A stretch of DNA of 64,000 bases from JBBDWK01 sp040902885. Lineage in GTDB: Bacteria; Acidobacteriota; Terriglobia; Bryobacterales; Bryobacteraceae. The stretch is from positions 57,093 through 121,092 of the forward strand of contig JBBDWK010000057.1 in NCBI GenBank assembly GCA_040902885.1, read 5' to 3'. The notes below the pieces were generated by a model. The model was not told the origin of the DNA. It saw nothing but the letters and a program-made list of their open reading frames with translations, and did no database searches. This document shows, in pieces, positions 8,541-18,113 of this stretch. The position numbers and the translations under genes are program-made. Positions within the stretch are counted from its first letter, which is position 1. The number at the start of each line of letters is the position of its first letter.

Positions 8541-9230
8541 TTGAAGCGAATCGCGATTATAGAAGACGAAGCCGAGCTGGCTTCGCTCCTGGAATACAAT
8601 CTTTCCCGGCAGGGCTTTCTGCCGCGAATTCTGGCGACGTCGGCCAACGCCATCCAGCAGTTGGAATCCTGGAAACCCGACCTCGTCATCCTGGACGTCA
8701 TGCTGCCGGATGGCGACGGATTTGAGCTGTGCCGCCAGATGCGGCGGACCCCGGGGCTCACGCGCACACCGGTCTTATTCCTGACTGCGCGGTCGGACGA
8801 GGTGGACCGCGTGCTCGGCCTGGAGATCGGCGGCGACGACTACATGACCAAGCCGTTCAGCCCGCGCGAGCTGATTGCCAGGGTGAAGGCGCATCTCCGG
8901 CGTGAGGAGCCGGAGCTTCATCTGAACGCCCTGCAGGGCGGCCCGTTCCGGCTGGACCGCGCGGCCCACCGGGTGTTTCTGAACGAAAAGGAGTTGAACC
9001 TCACTTCCACCGAGTTCCGGCTGCTCGAATTTTTCCTCACCCACCCGGGGCACGCCTATAGCCGGGAGCAACTGCTCGACCAGGTGTGGGGCCAGCAGCA
9101 TTTTGTCACGCTCCGCAACGTGGACGTACACATCCGCCGGTTGCGCGAGCGCATCGAAGACCAGCCCGACGAGCCGCGCTACCTGACCACGGTGCGCGGC
9201 TTCGGCTACCGTTTTGAGGTTTCCTCGTGA
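8541..9230 (+). CDS. OmpR/PhoB-family response regulator
   Basis: This 229-aa protein has an N-terminal receiver domain with acidic pair Glu9/Asp10, phospho-acceptor Asp52 (VILDVMLPDG) and the conserved Thr/Lys (LTAR, TKPFSP). A C-terminal winged-helix DNA-binding domain follows (LTSTEFRLLEFFL ... VDVHIRRLRERIE ... VRGFGYRF). The start is TTG at 8541, with GGAGG about 13 nt upstream. Its stop overlaps the start of the kinase gene by 4 nt (GTGA). With a PhoR-like partner it resembles PhoB, but no phosphate genes are nearby, so the signal is uncertain. Confidence 0.9.
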   Translation: MKRIAIIEDEAELASLLEYNLSRQGFLPRILATSANAIQQLESWKPDLVILDVMLPDGDGFELCRQMRRTPGLTRTPVLFLTARSDEVDRVLGLEIGGDDYMTKPFSPRELIARVKAHLRREEPELHLNALQGGPFRLDRAAHRVFLNEKELNLTSTEFRLLEFFLTHPGHAYSREQLLDQVWGQQHFVTLRNVDVHIRRLRERIEDQPDEPRYLTTVRGFGYRFEVSS

Positions 9231-10714
9231 ACGCGAGAATCTTCGCCAAGCTCACCGTCAGCTTCATGTGCCTGCTGATCATCGCTATGACCGCGGTGGA
9301 CTTCTTCGCGGGCCGGATCGCCGAGTCTAACTACATCGAGAACCTGACGCGCGAGCTGAACGAGAAGGGACGAATGATCGCCGTCGCGGAGCGGGACGAC
9401 TTGCAACGCCTGGCGGCCGACGGTTCCGACGCCCGGATGGTCGCCCGCATACAGGCGCTCGCGCGGGAAGCGGACGCGCGCCTGACAGTGATCGCACGGG
9501 ACGGCCGGGTGCTGGCGGATTCGGAGGCCGATGCCGCGCTAATGGAGAACCACGCTAACCGGCCGGAAGTGGTTAGCGCGATCGGAGGGGACTGGAGCTC
9601 CGGCATCCGTCTCAGCCCGACCATGGGCGTCAAGTTCTTATACGTTGCGGTTCCTCTTCCGGCGGGCGCGTTGCGCCTTGCCGTTCCGCTCTCCGAGATT
9701 CAGCAACAGGTGGACGGGGTGCGCATGAAGATGCTCGGCGCCACCGCGGTCGCGTTTCTGCCGGCCATCGCCCTCGCGGCGTTCTTTGCGCGGCGAATCT
9801 CCCGCCGCCTGGCTTCGGTAATCGACTACGCGGGCCAATTGGCCAAGGGAAACTTTCGCGAGCGTCTCAGCGGCGTCGATAAAGGCGAGCTGGGTCTGCT
9901 CTCCAAACAGTTGAACGATACGGCGGCGCACTTGCAAAAAGCCGTCGAACAGCTCGAGCGCGAGCACGCCGAACTGGAGAAGCTGGAGCGCGTCCGCAAG
10001 GATTTCGTCATCAACGTTTCGCACGAGCTGCGCACGCCGCTCGCCTCCATTCAGGGTTACACGGAGACTTTGATGGACGGCGCGCTGGAGGATCCCCGCA
10101 ACAACATGCGCTTTCTCGGCATCATCCGGCATAACGCGGAGCGGCTCGCGCGGCTGACGGCGGACCTGATGACGCTATCGAGGATTGAGCTGAAGACGCA
10201 GGAGTTCCAGTTCGCGGTCTATCGGATCAACGAGTCGCTGGAAAGCGGACTGGACACCATGCGGCCGATCGCCGATAAGAAGAACATTCATCTCAAACTG
10301 GCGGCGGAAACGGATGTTGCCGTTTACTGCGACTCCGAGGCGCTCCACCAGATTCTGAGCAATCTACTGGACAACGCGATTAAGTACACTCCGGTGAACG
10401 GCTCCATTACCGTGGGAACCGGGCCTATCGACGACGGGCGGATAGAGATCTTCGTGCAGGACACGGGCATCGGCATCCCGCCGGAGGATGTTCCGCGCCT
10501 GTTCGAACGCTTCTACCGCGTGGATAAAGCGCGCTCTCGTGAGCTGGGGGGAACGGGGCTGGGGCTTTCCATCGTGAAGCACCTGGTGCGCGCCCACGGC
10601 GGCGAGATTCAGGTTCGCAGCGAATCCGGCCGAGGCTCGTGCTTCTACTTCACCCTGCAAGTGGAGCCGTCCGGCAGACCGCTCGAGGGCGAGGCGGTCG
10701 AGATGCCCGCGTAG
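9227..10714 (+). CDS. PhoR-like sensor histidine kinase
   Basis: This 495-aa membrane kinase has a TM helix near residues 8-28, a periplasmic sensor segment of about 130 residues, a second TM helix near 165-190, a HAMP domain (RRISRRLASVIDYAGQLAKG), and a HisKA domain with the phospho-acceptor His in NVSHELRTPLASIQGYTETL. The HATPase_c domain shows N box (NLLDNAIKYTP), G1 (DTGIGIP) and G2 (GGTGLGLSIVKH). It starts with GTG overlapping the response-regulator stop and so is co-translated with it. Domain order is that of PhoR/VicK-class kinases. Confidence 0.9.
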   Translation: MNARIFAKLTVSFMCLLIIAMTAVDFFAGRIAESNYIENLTRELNEKGRMIAVAERDDLQRLAADGSDARMVARIQALAREADARLTVIARDGRVLADSEADAALMENHANRPEVVSAIGGDWSSGIRLSPTMGVKFLYVAVPLPAGALRLAVPLSEIQQQVDGVRMKMLGATAVAFLPAIALAAFFARRISRRLASVIDYAGQLAKGNFRERLSGVDKGELGLLSKQLNDTAAHLQKAVEQLEREHAELEKLERVRKDFVINVSHELRTPLASIQGYTETLMDGALEDPRNNMRFLGIIRHNAERLARLTADLMTLSRIELKTQEFQFAVYRINESLESGLDTMRPIADKKNIHLKLAAETDVAVYCDSEALHQILSNLLDNAIKYTPVNGSITVGTGPIDDGRIEIFVQDTGIGIPPEDVPRLFERFYRVDKARSRELGGTGLGLSIVKHLVRAHGGEIQVRSESGRGSCFYFTLQVEPSGRPLEGEAVEMPA

Positions 10715-10720
10715 GCAAGC

Positions 10721-10746
10721 TGTCAGCACTCAGCACTCAGCTTCAG
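10721..10746. repeat. Short tandem repeat upstream of the S23-family gene
   Basis: CAGCACT occurs twice in direct succession and is followed by CAGCTTCAGCGATC. Related, partly inverted sequence (GATCGCTGAGCGCTGAAAGCTG) ends the S23-family gene at 11303-11324. The gene thus sits between related repeats, which may mark an insertion. The rest of 10747-10932 shows nothing I recognise. Confidence 0.4.
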
Positions 10747-10932
10747 CGATCAATCGCGACGCAAAGAAATGGGCCATGTGCTCGGGCCGCGTCAGCAGCG
10801 GCAGATATCCTGGATGACGATGCGATTGAAACGGTGGTATGCAAAAGCAGAAAGCTGCCGAATAGCTTGCAGAAGGTTTCCACCGGTCTCTTCTGATGTC
10901 TGCGTTGACAAGCAGATCATCGGACAGGGCCG

Positions 10933-11316
10933 ATGGAAATCCAGGGACTGTGCGCCGTGAAAGATTTCCGCGACCTGAAGGTATGGCAGAAGGCGCATCA
11001 GTTGACGTTGGCGGTCTATCAGATGACGGCCACATTCCCGCGCGAAGAATTGTATGGGTTGACCAGTCAACTCCGACGTTCCTGTTCCTCGATGCCGGCC
11101 AACCTGGCTGAGGGGTGTGGCCGGAACGGGGACGCCGAGTTGGCTCGCTTCTGTTCCATCGCCATGGGATCCGCCAGCGAGTTGGAATATCACCTGTTGC
11201 TGGCAAAAGATCTGAAGCTGATCAAGCCCAAGGATCACGCGGAACTGGCCCAGCGCACCACAGAGTTGAAACGCATGCTCACCGCGCTCTGGCAAAAGCT
11301 GATCGCTGAGCGCTGA
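10933..11316 (+). CDS. Four-helix bundle protein of the 23S rRNA-IVS (S23) family
   Basis: This 127-aa protein matches the S23/IVP four-helix bundle family (VKDFRDLKVWQKAHQLTLAVY ... FPREELYGLTSQLRRSCSSMPANLAEGCGR ... AMGSASELEYHLLLAKDL). Such genes occur inside 23S rRNA intervening sequences or as free-standing chromosomal genes; the biochemical role is not established. The core starts at VKDFRDLK, so the true start may be a few codons inside the annotated ATG. Repeats of the type AGCTG/CAGC flank the gene (10721-10746 and 11299-11325). Confidence 0.85.
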   Translation: MEIQGLCAVKDFRDLKVWQKAHQLTLAVYQMTATFPREELYGLTSQLRRSCSSMPANLAEGCGRNGDAELARFCSIAMGSASELEYHLLLAKDLKLIKPKDHAELAQRTTELKRMLTALWQKLIAER

Positions 11317-11330
11317 AAGCTGCCGCTACA

Positions 11331-14297
11331 CTACAAACCGCCGCGCAGGTAGCCGATCACGTCGGCCATGTCCTGCCGGGTTAGCGATTTTTCCAGGTCT
11401 TCCGGCATCAGCGAGATGGCCGACGCCCGGATCTCGGCTATGCTGCTTCGCAGCACAATCTCGTCTTCCTCCGATCCGCCGCGTAGGGTGATGACTCCGG
11501 GCGTCTCGTTGACGATAATGCCATCGTGCATGCGGCCGTCCTTTGTCGTGATCATGTAGTTCACGTAGCGCGACTCGACCGAGTAACTCGGATGGAGGAT
11601 GGAGGTGAGCAGCTCCTCTTTGGTCTTGTTGTTGATGCCGGAAAGGTCCGGGCCGACGCGTCCTCCCTGCGGCCGTGTCGAATGGCACTTGGCGCAGTTC
11701 TCCTCGAATGCCCGCTTGCCGCTTTCCACGTCACCTCTCAGTTGGAGTGCGTCGCGATAGCTCTCCACCACGCGCAGGCGGTCGCCCTCCTGGCTGTGCA
11801 GCAGGCGCTTGGCACGCTCGGCGATCCTGGAGTCGGGAAACTCGATCAGGCGGGCGCGGGCCGCCACCTCGATGGCGCCGGGCTCAATGGCGCCGCCCTC
11901 AATCGCTTCGAGCAGCAGCGGCACACGATCCTCGTGGTTCAGCATCGCATTCATAGCCTGCCGCCTCGCGTCGGGGGTGTAGCTCTTCCAGTTTTCGAGC
12001 AGCACCGCGGACACCGCGGGATCGTCGAAGGCGGCCAGCGCCTCCACGGCGGCGGTCTGAATTTCCGCGGGCGGATTCGAGCCGAGCACTTGGCGCAGCA
12101 CGGGCGCCGAGACCGGAAACCTGCCGCCCCGCAGGGCGCGGATGGCGAAGACCCGGCGCTCGAGCGGCAAGCCCGTGTTCCGTGCATCTCCGGCGGCCTT
12201 TTGTACCAGTTCGCGCAGCTCAAAGAAGCGCGCGGCTTCCCAGGCCGCGTTCTGAACGGGCTGCGATGCGCTGTTCAGGAACCGGGCCAGCGCCGCTTCC
12301 GCGCCTGGGGCTGTAAGAGCCTTCGCCGCTCCCAGCCGAAAGCCGCGCGTCAGCCCGGCCAGTCCGTCCTCGGGCTTCTTGACCCGGGCGAGGGTCTGCA
12401 GGAAGCGGACGACTTCCCCGCTGTTGTGCTCCGCGCCAATCAACTGCGCCAGTTCCCGGACGTAAGGCGGATCGTCGCTTCTCGAAGCCAGCAGTTGGAA
12501 CATGCCGGCCGCGCTGTTTGAAACCGAGCTGAGGATCGCCAGGCGAAACCAGTCGTCGGTCCTGTGCCGCTCGGCGAGATCCGCGAGCGTCTTCAACACG
12601 CGGAGGTCCTTCCATCCGCCCAGCGTGAGCGCGGATTGAAACCGGACGCGCGGCTCGGGATCAGAGGCCAGCGCCAGCACGTTCGCGCCAAGTTTTGGGA
12701 GGAACAGCTCCGCGAGCCGGATGGCGTGCTCGCGAATGGCGGGGTGCGGGTCCTTGAGCGCGCGCGCCACCAGATCCGGCTGGAGCGCGGAAAGTCCTTC
12801 GAGCGTCCACAAGGCGTGCAGGCGCGCCTGGGGATAATCGCTGGCGCCGGCCAGTTGCGCCAGAAGGACTGCCGCGGCCGGATCCTTGCGGTCCACAAGC
12901 AGCCGCTGGGCGGTCTGGCGGTGCCAGCCATTCGTGTTTGAAAGCTGGGAGACCAGTTCGGCCGTAGAGGCCTTTCCCAGGTTGGGCTTCAGGTCGCGTT
13001 TCCGAAGCGGCTGTTTGGGCACGATCCGGTAAATGCGTCCCAGCGTGTCTCCGCTCCAGAAGTTCATGTTCTTCTTGATCTCTTCCGGGATCGACTCGGG
13101 GGTCTCGATGAACTCGCGGTACATGTCCATCACGTATAGATTGCCGTCCGGCGCGTTGGCCAGATTCGCCGGGCGGAACCATACATCCCGGGAGGCCAGA
13201 AATTCCACGCCTTCCTTCGCGCGGCTGGCGGAGAAGGTGACTCCCTCGGGCTTCAGGATGTCGCGATGGATAAGATTGCCGTTCACCTCGCCGGTGAATA
13301 CATTGCCCCAGTATTCCTTGGGAAACACGTCCCCGGTATAGACCATGCTGCCGGTGGCCGCCGTGAAGTAACCGCCCAGGCGCTCTATGCGGTCGTTTTT
13401 GTTTTCGTCGTAGCGCTGCTGGCGTAGGCGCGTTCTCTCCTCGCGCCATGCCTGAGGTCGCGTCAGAGGGTAAATGGGCACCGTTGGCCGTCCGTGGTCG
13501 GAGATGTCCTGCGACATGGCGGGAACGTCCAGCAGCGGCGCGCGCATCAGGTACTGGTAGGGCATCACGGCATGGCGCAGATGGACCGTGTTCTGCGTGA
13601 GAAAGCGATTGCCCCAGTCGTCGAAGGTCATCCCGTACTGGGTGGGACCGGACGCCGCTTCGGCCAGATCGCGATCGAGGTGAAAACGGAAATCGGCGCC
13701 GCGCACCAGGATGGGCGGACGCTCGGGATGATCGGGAGAAACGATGCGTCCGTCCGAGCCTGCGTTGGCGGCGTAAATCCAGTTGTCGATGCCCAGCCGG
13801 AGATTGGTGATGCGGGCTTCAGGATTTACTTTAGGAAAACCAGTGTAAAGCACACGGCGGATGTCGGCTTTTCCATCGCCATTGCTGTCCTTCATGAACA
13901 GAATCTCGGGAGCGCTGGTGACGAGGAGACCGTCCTTCCATACCAGCAGCCCGCTCACCTGGAGCACCCGCTCGGCGAAGATGACGGAGTGTTCGTACCT
14001 GCCGTCGCCATCGCGGTCTTCGAGCAGACGGATGCGGGATCGCGCGGGCTTTCCCTTGGGCGGGTCGTCGGGATAGTCGATCATCTCGGCGACGTAGATG
14101 CGGCCGTTTTCGTCGAAGACCATCTCGACGGGGTCCACCACGTCCGGTTCGGCGGCAAATAGCTCGATCCGGAAATCATCGCTGAGGGCGAAACTCTTCA
14201 GGGCGTCCTGAGGCGAGAGAGGCCGGTTGGACCCGCCGCAGGCGCAAAGCATGAGCAGGCAGACGACAGTCCCTCGGTTGGCGATCATCAAGGTCAT
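11331..14297 (-). CDS. Large lipoprotein: membrane-bound dehydrogenase domain, HEAT repeats, C-terminal cytochrome c
   Basis: This 988-aa protein starts with a lipoprotein signal (VVCLLMLCACGGS). A PVC/acidobacteria-type membrane-bound dehydrogenase beta-propeller domain occupies about residues 30-430 (DPVEMVFDENGRIYVAEM; RITNLRLGIDNWIYAANAG). HEAT-type repeats fill about 450-830 (DPHPAIREHAIRLAELF). The C-terminus is a c-type cytochrome with CAKCHS and likely distal Met (GGRVGPDLSG; YMITTKDGRMHDG). It probably oxidises a sugar or other carbon compound at the cell surface and passes electrons to haem. Another in-frame ATG lies 3 codons downstream; neither has a good Shine-Dalgarno. Confidence 0.85.
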   Translation of the reverse strand: MTLMIANRGTVVCLLMLCACGGSNRPLSPQDALKSFALSDDFRIELFAAEPDVVDPVEMVFDENGRIYVAEMIDYPDDPPKGKPARSRIRLLEDRDGDGRYEHSVIFAERVLQVSGLLVWKDGLLVTSAPEILFMKDSNGDGKADIRRVLYTGFPKVNPEARITNLRLGIDNWIYAANAGSDGRIVSPDHPERPPILVRGADFRFHLDRDLAEAASGPTQYGMTFDDWGNRFLTQNTVHLRHAVMPYQYLMRAPLLDVPAMSQDISDHGRPTVPIYPLTRPQAWREERTRLRQQRYDENKNDRIERLGGYFTAATGSMVYTGDVFPKEYWGNVFTGEVNGNLIHRDILKPEGVTFSASRAKEGVEFLASRDVWFRPANLANAPDGNLYVMDMYREFIETPESIPEEIKKNMNFWSGDTLGRIYRIVPKQPLRKRDLKPNLGKASTAELVSQLSNTNGWHRQTAQRLLVDRKDPAAAVLLAQLAGASDYPQARLHALWTLEGLSALQPDLVARALKDPHPAIREHAIRLAELFLPKLGANVLALASDPEPRVRFQSALTLGGWKDLRVLKTLADLAERHRTDDWFRLAILSSVSNSAAGMFQLLASRSDDPPYVRELAQLIGAEHNSGEVVRFLQTLARVKKPEDGLAGLTRGFRLGAAKALTAPGAEAALARFLNSASQPVQNAAWEAARFFELRELVQKAAGDARNTGLPLERRVFAIRALRGGRFPVSAPVLRQVLGSNPPAEIQTAAVEALAAFDDPAVSAVLLENWKSYTPDARRQAMNAMLNHEDRVPLLLEAIEGGAIEPGAIEVAARARLIEFPDSRIAERAKRLLHSQEGDRLRVVESYRDALQLRGDVESGKRAFEENCAKCHSTRPQGGRVGPDLSGINNKTKEELLTSILHPSYSVESRYVNYMITTKDGRMHDGIIVNETPGVITLRGGSEEDEIVLRSSIAEIRASAISLMPEDLEKSLTRQDMADVIGYLRGGL

Positions 14298-14375
14298 GAT
14301 AGCCGAACATCGTTACCTTCCTAATACCTGTTTGGGATTCAGGCTCCGATCACCCGCTAGAATGGATAGCGAGTC

Positions 14376-16859
14376 ATGCCGCGAAGCCGGTGGCTATATC
14401 GGGTCTTGGCAGGAGTGCTCTGGGCTGGGGGTTCCATCTATGGCGCCACTACCGTCACCGGTAAGGTTGCCGACGAGAATGGTCTCGCGGTCGCCGGCGC
14501 CCGCCTGGAGCTGCGCGCTGGCGAGGACGCGGAACGTCTCGCCGCCGTCTCCGATTCCAGCGGAAACTTCCTCTTCACGGTAGCCGCGCCCGGCGACTAC
14601 CTGCTGCGGGCCGAGCGCCAGGGCTTCTTCGTGCTGGCCGGGCGCCCGGTCCGTCTGGTTGAAGGCGCCAATCATATCGCGGTCACGCTCAATCGCCTGC
14701 GCGAGTTCGCTGAGAGCGTGGATGTCATTTTCTCTCCGCCTGCCATCGACATGCAGGAGCCGTCCGAGAAGAAGGAGATCAACAGCATCGAGATCCTGCA
14801 GACGCCCTATCCGGCTTCCCAGGATATCCGCAGCGCGTTCCCGTTGTTCCAGGGCGTGGTGCAGGATAACCAGGGGCAGGTTCACTTCAACGGAGGGGCG
14901 GCCAACCAAACCTATGTTTCGCTGGACGGTTTCAATGTTGCCGACCCGGTCACGGGGCTGTTCGAAGCGCGAATGAACGTCGAGACGGTGCGCTCGGTGG
15001 ACCTGGAGAGCCACCGCTTCTCGGCCGAAAAGGGGCGCGGCTCAGCCGGCTCGGTGGATCTGAAAACCGGAATGGGCGACGACCGGTGGAGATTCTCGAC
15101 CACCAATTTCGTCCCCGGCGTAAGTACCGAGGGCGGGGTACACGTCAACAAGTGGACCCCGCGCGTGAAAGTATCCGGTCCGCTGAAGCGGAGCCGCGCC
15201 TGGTTTCACCACGGATTCGATGCCTTCTACGATGTGGACATGGTGCCCGAACTTCCCAGCGGGCAGAACCGGACCCGCAGCGTGACCACCAGCACGCTCA
15301 CTCGCTTTCAGGTCAACCTGACGCCCTCCAACGTACTAACTTCGAGTTTTCTGACGAACTATATCGATGCGAACCGCCACGGCCTGACGTTTCTGAGCCC
15401 TATCGAGACCACGCTCAACCGCCGCCAGAATTTCTTCATGTCGACCATTCGCGACCAGATGTATTTCCGGAGGGGAGCGCTGCTCGATGTGGGCTTCGCC
15501 GACAGCCGCGGATTGTCGCGCGAAAATCCTCAGGGGGCGGAGACCTTCGAGATACTGCCCCACGGCAAGCGCGGCAATTATTTCGTCGACCGCACGCGGC
15601 ATACCTACCGCCAGCAGTGGGTGGCCAATCTGTTTCTTCCGTCGCTCGAATTCGGCGGAACGCACCAGTTCAAAATGGGCGCCGATCTGCAGAGGTCCAG
15701 TTTCGATCAGAGTGTCGTCCGGCACGATTACCGCGTCCTCCGCGCCGATCACACGCTGGCGCGGCACGTCAGCTTCGTCGGCGACGGTCTGCTCGGCAAG
15801 AGCAACTTCGAAACGGCATTTTACCTGCAGGACCGCTGGACGCCGCGCGCCGGACTCATGATTGAGGCGGGCGCGCGCACGGATTGGGACCAGGTGACGC
15901 GCAATATCTTCTTCTCCCCGCGATTTGCCGTTGCCTATGCGCCGGAATGGTTGCGCGAGACCAAGTTGGCCGCGGGCTATGGAGTGTACTACGACGCGCT
16001 GAACCTGGGCACCATCTCGCAGCACCAGGACCAGACCAGCCTCTCCACCTTCTTCACCCGGGCGGGGGACGTCCGGCGCGGGCCCGTGGAGACCTCGTTT
16101 GTGGTGAATGAGAACGAGATCCGCCTGCCGCGCTATCAATCGCTGAGCCTGACCGTGGACCGGCAGCTTCCCCTGGGACTGTATGGGAGAGCGGCATACT
16201 CCCGCCGCAAGGGACGCCGCGGATTTACGTTCGTCAACCAACTCGCGCCTTTCAGCGCGGCAAGCCTCGGCGGCGGCTCTTACCTGTTGCGAAACTGGCG
16301 CAACGACCGCTACGACGCGTTGGAGTTCAGCGTGCGCCGTACCTTCGGCACCTCCGAGTGGTCGGGCGGCTACGTGCGCTCCAGCGCCCGCTCCGATGCC
16401 GTGATCGACTACAGCCTGGAAGACCCCATCTTCGCGCCGCAAGGCCCCGGACCGTTCTTTTGGGACGCTCCCAACCGCTTCCTGACCTGGGGCTGGGTGC
16501 CCGTTCCGCGAAGGCTGGCTCCGCGTTTTCTTGAGCGCCTGACGCGCGATCTCGAAGTGGCCTACCTGGTGGAATACCGCACCGGATTTCCCTTCAGCGT
16601 GGTGGATGAAGAAGGATTTCTGGTGGGAGCTCCCAACAAGCGCCGGCTGCCTGCGTACTTCAACGTGAATCTTCATTTCGAGAAGAAATTCCGCTTTCTG
16701 CACTACCTGTGGGCGTGGCGCTTCGGTTTGAACAATCTGACCAACCACGGCAATCCCAACGTGGTGGACAACAATCTCGATTCGCCCGGCTTTCTTTCGT
16801 ACGGACGCGGACAGCAGCGCGCGTTCAATGTTCGCTTGCGGTTTCTTGGTCGGAAATAA
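14376..16859 (+). CDS. Carboxypeptidase-regulatory-like / TonB-dependent receptor-like outer-membrane protein
   Basis: This 827-aa protein has a signal peptide (residues 1-23), a carboxypeptidase regulatory-like Ig domain (about 24-105: TVTGKVADENGLAVAGARLELRA in part), and a plug-like region (SAFPLFQGVVQDNQGQVHFNGG; TYVSLDGFNVADPVTG) leading into a long series of amphipathic beta strands ending in FNVRLRFLGRK, with a near-terminal aromatic as in outer-membrane barrels. It resembles the acidobacterial Oar-like receptors but is shorter than the 1000-1200 aa usual there. It is probably a transporter or adhesin for large substrates. The divergent cytochrome gene shares its upstream region. Confidence 0.8.
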   Translation: MPRSRWLYRVLAGVLWAGGSIYGATTVTGKVADENGLAVAGARLELRAGEDAERLAAVSDSSGNFLFTVAAPGDYLLRAERQGFFVLAGRPVRLVEGANHIAVTLNRLREFAESVDVIFSPPAIDMQEPSEKKEINSIEILQTPYPASQDIRSAFPLFQGVVQDNQGQVHFNGGAANQTYVSLDGFNVADPVTGLFEARMNVETVRSVDLESHRFSAEKGRGSAGSVDLKTGMGDDRWRFSTTNFVPGVSTEGGVHVNKWTPRVKVSGPLKRSRAWFHHGFDAFYDVDMVPELPSGQNRTRSVTTSTLTRFQVNLTPSNVLTSSFLTNYIDANRHGLTFLSPIETTLNRRQNFFMSTIRDQMYFRRGALLDVGFADSRGLSRENPQGAETFEILPHGKRGNYFVDRTRHTYRQQWVANLFLPSLEFGGTHQFKMGADLQRSSFDQSVVRHDYRVLRADHTLARHVSFVGDGLLGKSNFETAFYLQDRWTPRAGLMIEAGARTDWDQVTRNIFFSPRFAVAYAPEWLRETKLAAGYGVYYDALNLGTISQHQDQTSLSTFFTRAGDVRRGPVETSFVVNENEIRLPRYQSLSLTVDRQLPLGLYGRAAYSRRKGRRGFTFVNQLAPFSAASLGGGSYLLRNWRNDRYDALEFSVRRTFGTSEWSGGYVRSSARSDAVIDYSLEDPIFAPQGPGPFFWDAPNRFLTWGWVPVPRRLAPRFLERLTRDLEVAYLVEYRTGFPFSVVDEEGFLVGAPNKRRLPAYFNVNLHFEKKFRFLHYLWAWRFGLNNLTNHGNPNVVDNNLDSPGFLSYGRGQQRAFNVRLRFLGRK

Positions 16860-16883
16860 TACGCTAAGGGCTGGGGCGAAAAA

Positions 16884-17561
16884 ATGCGAATCGTAATGTC
16901 TGTTTGTCTGATGGTGTCCCTGGCGGCGCCTCTTTTTGCCGAGACGGTTCAGGAACGTCTTGGCACGGCTGCCGACGTCTTCTCGGAAGTGATGGACGTG
17001 CCCGACAACGCCATACCGCAGGAATTGCTTACAAAGGCGCACTGCGCCGTCGTGGTGCCGGGGCTGAAGAAGGCCGCGTTCGTGTTTGGCGGCAAGTTCG
17101 GGCGCGGTTTTGTGACCTGCCGCAAGCTTTCGGGTCCGGGCTGGGGAGCGCCCGGGGCGATTCGCGTGGAGGGCGGCAGTTTTGGCCTGCAAATCGGCGG
17201 CTCCTCGAGCGACGTGGTCCTTCTGGTGATGAACAAGCGCGGCATGGACAAGCTGCTTTCCAGCCAGTTCACGATTGGCGGCGACGCCTCCGCGGCGGCC
17301 GGTCCCGTCGGCCGCAACGCCAGCGCCAACACGGACGCTCTGATGCATGCCGAGATCCTCTCCTGGTCTCGCTCCCGAGGGGTGTTCGCGGGCGTGTCTC
17401 TTGAAGGCGCGACGCTCCGCCAGGACGAGGACGCCAACCGCGAGATGTACGGCCGGCAACTGGAGAACAACGAGATCGTGATGAAAGGCATCGCGCCGCC
17501 CAAGGGGGCCGAGCGGCTGCTGTCTCTGCTGGGCAAGCACTCGGCGCGAGAAGTAAAGTAG
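16884..17561 (+). CDS. SYLF-domain (YSC84/DUF500) lipid-binding protein, exported
   Basis: This 225-aa protein has a signal peptide (ending LFAE) and a SYLF domain: DNAIPQELLTKAHCAVVVPGLKKAAFVFGG (a longer block, key residues Pro-Gly-Leu-Lys-Lys and Gly-Gly), GRGFVTCR, and SGPGWGAPGAIRVEGGSFG with GLQIGGSSSDVVLLVMN. SYLF domains bind phosphoinositides in eukaryotes; bacterial copies are periplasmic and of unclear role. It follows the outer-membrane receptor by 24 nt on the same strand and may share its transcript. Start by ATG with no strong Shine-Dalgarno. Confidence 0.85.
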   Translation: MRIVMSVCLMVSLAAPLFAETVQERLGTAADVFSEVMDVPDNAIPQELLTKAHCAVVVPGLKKAAFVFGGKFGRGFVTCRKLSGPGWGAPGAIRVEGGSFGLQIGGSSSDVVLLVMNKRGMDKLLSSQFTIGGDASAAAGPVGRNASANTDALMHAEILSWSRSRGVFAGVSLEGATLRQDEDANREMYGRQLENNEIVMKGIAPPKGAERLLSLLGKHSAREVK

Positions 17562-17564
17562 GTC

Positions 17565-18113
17565 TTAGCTTTCCAGCAGCTCCTTGAGGCGATCCAGGTT
17601 CTTGCCCCAGTAGTCTTTCATGCGCTCGACGTCCTTCGTGTCCGCGAGTTTGCTGTGCTCGATGGCGACTTGGCTTTTGCCGCTGCCCTTGGCGAGAAAG
17701 TAGGCGGTCACGCTCGTCCGGCCATCGCCCCATGAAATTCGCATGGTCTTGTTGGCGGTCGATCTGCGAACCGTCGTCTCGGCGCCGCGCAGCCACCGCT
17801 TGCGAATCTTCGCGTCCGCCCAGGCTTCGTAAAGCTTGTCCAGCGGCGCGTCAAAGGTCTTGCTGCGGCTGGCCGAGAATCCGTCGGCTTTTTGGTACTT
17901 CTCGCGGATACCCCGAGCCCGCTCATAGCCCACCGTCACCGTCTGCGCCCACCAACCGGGTACGCCCTGCTTCTCGTACAGGTACTCGGCGATGGCTTTG
18001 TGGGACATGCTGGCAGCGCCGGCGGCGTCCAGGATCGCGTACCACTCCTCCCATGTCTTGCCCGTTTTGGCTTGGACGGCCGCGCTGCTCGGGCCTTCGG
18101 CTTTGACTTGCAT
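17565..18113 (-). CDS. DUF4287-like plus SRPBCC (AHSA1-type) domain protein
   Basis: This 182-aa cytoplasmic protein is a two-domain fusion. Residues about 10-75 resemble the DUF4287-type segment (KTGKTWEEWYAILDAAGA ... GVPGWWAQTVTVGYERARG). Residues about 78-180 form an AHSA1/START-like hydrophobic-cavity domain (SRSKTFDAPLDKLYEAWADAKIRKRWL in part; MKDYWGKNLDRLKELLE). Such proteins are common in soil bacteria next to ArsR regulators, but none is here. Function unknown. It converges on the SYLF gene with a 3-nt gap between stops. Confidence 0.75.
   Translation of the reverse strand: MQVKAEGPSSAAVQAKTGKTWEEWYAILDAAGAASMSHKAIAEYLYEKQGVPGWWAQTVTVGYERARGIREKYQKADGFSASRSKTFDAPLDKLYEAWADAKIRKRWLRGAETTVRRSTANKTMRISWGDGRTSVTAYFLAKGSGKSQVAIEHSKLADTKDVERMKDYWGKNLDRLKELLES

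Noticed and set aside
10730..11206. Minus-strand open frame near the S23-family gene
   Set aside because: Mostly antisense to that gene; the part outside (ending GYLPLLTRPEHMAHFF) has no family I can name and no start, so I do not call it.
15336..17540. Long minus-strand open frame of 734 codons
   Set aside because: It lies opposite the TonB-like receptor and SYLF genes, has low-complexity Arg/Ala/His-rich sequence without motifs, and is explained by GC-rich codon bias of the genes on the other strand.
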